Source of the DNA: Phytophthora hibernalis
Lineage: Eukaryota; Oomycota; Peronosporomycetes; Peronosporales; Peronosporaceae
Direction: 5' to 3'
NCBI GenBank assembly: GCA_012656075.1
Contig: JAAKBF010000110.1
Span: 124,001-188,000 of the forward strand
Length of the DNA stretch: 64,000 nucleotides
Translations under genes and position numbers: made by a program
The notes under the pieces: model-generated
The model's input: the letters and a program-made list of their open reading frames with translations, nothing else
Told to the model about the DNA's origin: nothing
Databases searched by the model: none
Shown: one piece after another, positions 62,993 through 64,000 of the stretch
Layout: every line of letters starts with the position of its first letter
Position numbering within the stretch: position 1 is the first letter of the stretch

Positions 62993-64000
62993 ATGGGGAT
63001 ATTCGTGCGGATCCTGTTGCTGTGTACGGCGCTCTGCGGCTGGGTTGGGGTCAGCGGATCCCACGACGCCCGCCTGGGTTTACACTGGGGAGGGGCAATG
63101 CGGACGCTGGGGTGCAGCTCGAGTCCTACATCGATTTGGTAAGATATTTCTGAAGAGTAGATGTTTTTTGTTTCTGACGGTAATTTATTTTCTTAGTTGT
63201 GTCCGGATAGCAAGTCAGCTTATCCAGGATTGAAGAAGCTATCGGACCATTACGGACCGGATGATCTGCGTGTTCGTTTCGTGCTGTTCCCGTTGCCGTA
63301 CCACCAACACGCGTTCGCTACGGCGGAAGCGGCGTTCACTATCACAACTTCACTGGGAGACGCCAGCTTCACCAAGTGGCTCGAGACGATCTATGCCAAT
63401 CAGGACATGTAAATGATCTCTAGATGGATATTAAATTATCCCATTGGTATTTTATTTCTAACGGTATGTTTTGTGTTGCAAGTTTCTGGAACAAGGCAAC
63501 GAAGGATTTGAGTCCTGTACAAGTGGTGAAGAAGCTCAAGACTTTGGCTCAGACGACGTTTCCATCATTAACGGACGAGCAGTGGGAGAAGCAGATGACC
63601 GGGTATGGAGGAACGGATGTGGACGCTCAGGCCCGCGAGTCCTGGAAATATACGTGCACTCGAGGCATGTCGGGTACCCCTTGTACACACTGAACGGCGT
63701 CCCGTTTAACGCCGATGCGGACTGGACTTTTGAACAATGGTTTCATGTTATTGACCCGCTGGTGAAGGCCAACAAACCTGTGCTGGGGGTGCCGGAGACT
63801 CAAGCGTGGAAGGATGTTCATTTGAGCGGAGTCCCACGGACTCAACCAGATCGCGAGGTGATGCACTTGGTCGGCACCGGGGAGTGGACTTCTACTGCAC
63901 AGGTGTGTGAGGGGATCACTGGTGGTGCAAGGGCGTGTGAATATGTGCCGGGTCGTGCGATGTGTTGCCAGGCCCATGAAGCGTGCATTCTTCGTGAAGG
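62993..64000 (+). CDS. Secreted DsbA-like protein B, inverted twin, partial
   Basis: Exons 62993-63138, 63197-63408 and 63483 onwards, running off the window. Introns 58 and 74 nt. Here GFTLGRGNADAGVQLESYID is in frame, unlike the 56.7-kb copy. One-base losses near 63050 (G run after GWVG) and 63676 (CCCC against CCCCC) break other places that are intact in that copy. The Cys-rich tail begins (TAQVCEEITGGARACEYVPG). Confidence 0.72.

Larger units (their letters stand above)
60927..64000 (-). repeat. Right arm of DsbA-GW inverted duplication (Y'), runs off window
   Basis: Reverse complement of 55713-58799, still matching at base 64000. It begins 37 bp after the end of arm X'. Confidence 0.93.

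Noticed and set aside
6247..64000. Explaining all palindromes as missed-adapter chimeric reads
   Set aside because: A 270-bp unique spacer, a 4.4-kb spacer for X and the X/Y overlap do not fit a simple fold-back read, though an assembly error is still possible and is raised in the findings.
1..64000. tRNA, rRNA or snRNA genes
   Set aside because: No cloverleaf with matching A/B boxes or conserved rRNA stretch was recognised by eye; a covariance-model search would be needed to exclude them.

Overview
This looks like nuclear DNA of a plant-pathogenic oomycete, most likely Phytophthora or a close relative. The main clues are two degenerate RxLR-dEER effector genes, a duplicated Crinkler-type (CRN) effector with a P-loop and a nuclease-like tail, a START-FYVE protein, very short introns (52-77 nt) and the mix of transposons (Crypton-like, DIRS-like, copia, PIF/Harbinger, piggyBac, MULE, Ulp1/C48 genes). 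No rRNA, tRNA, CRISPR or bacterial operon structure was seen.

Layout. 1-4.7 kb: a broken Ulp1-like peptidase gene, then an element with 68-bp terminal inverted repeats enclosing a Crypton-like recombinase relic. 4.7-12.1 kb: a small secreted Gly/Trp-rich ('GW') peptide gene, then a 5.7-kb palindrome with two head-to-head pseudogene copies of a PHO84-like phosphate transporter. The right edge of the palindrome abuts a GW gene fragment. 12.1-15 kb: two RxLR effector pseudogenes with perfect hairpins between them. 15.4-29 kb: transposon graveyard (MITEs, SANT-DOT1 gene, piggyBac, MULE, an alpha-mannosidase fragment, DIRS-like retroelement). 29.4-32.3 kb: a PIF/Harbinger element with terminal repeats, a 3-bp target duplication and both hallmark genes. 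33.9-38.1 kb: a copia retrotransposon, 5'-truncated. 40.4 kb: an intact GW gene. 41.9-49.5 kb: the most ordinary part, with three minus-strand cellular genes (membrane cyclic-nucleotide phosphodiesterase, START-FYVE, TMEM135-like), each with one or more small frameshifts, plus a 779-bp MULE-type MITE. 49.6-64 kb: two overlapping large inverted duplications carrying CRN, GW and paired DsbA-like genes, plus two copies of a multi-pass membrane protein pseudogene.

Two themes stand out. The GW gene lies at or beside edges of all three large inverted duplications, and two copies are head-to-head with a CRN gene across the same 386-bp spacer. In the CRN and DsbA duplications, most frameshifts are one- or two-base indels private to one arm, and the other arm is usually intact at that point. 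Many 'pseudogenes' there may therefore be assembly or base-calling errors. The transporter pseudogenes instead share three lesions, so they were probably dead before they were duplicated.
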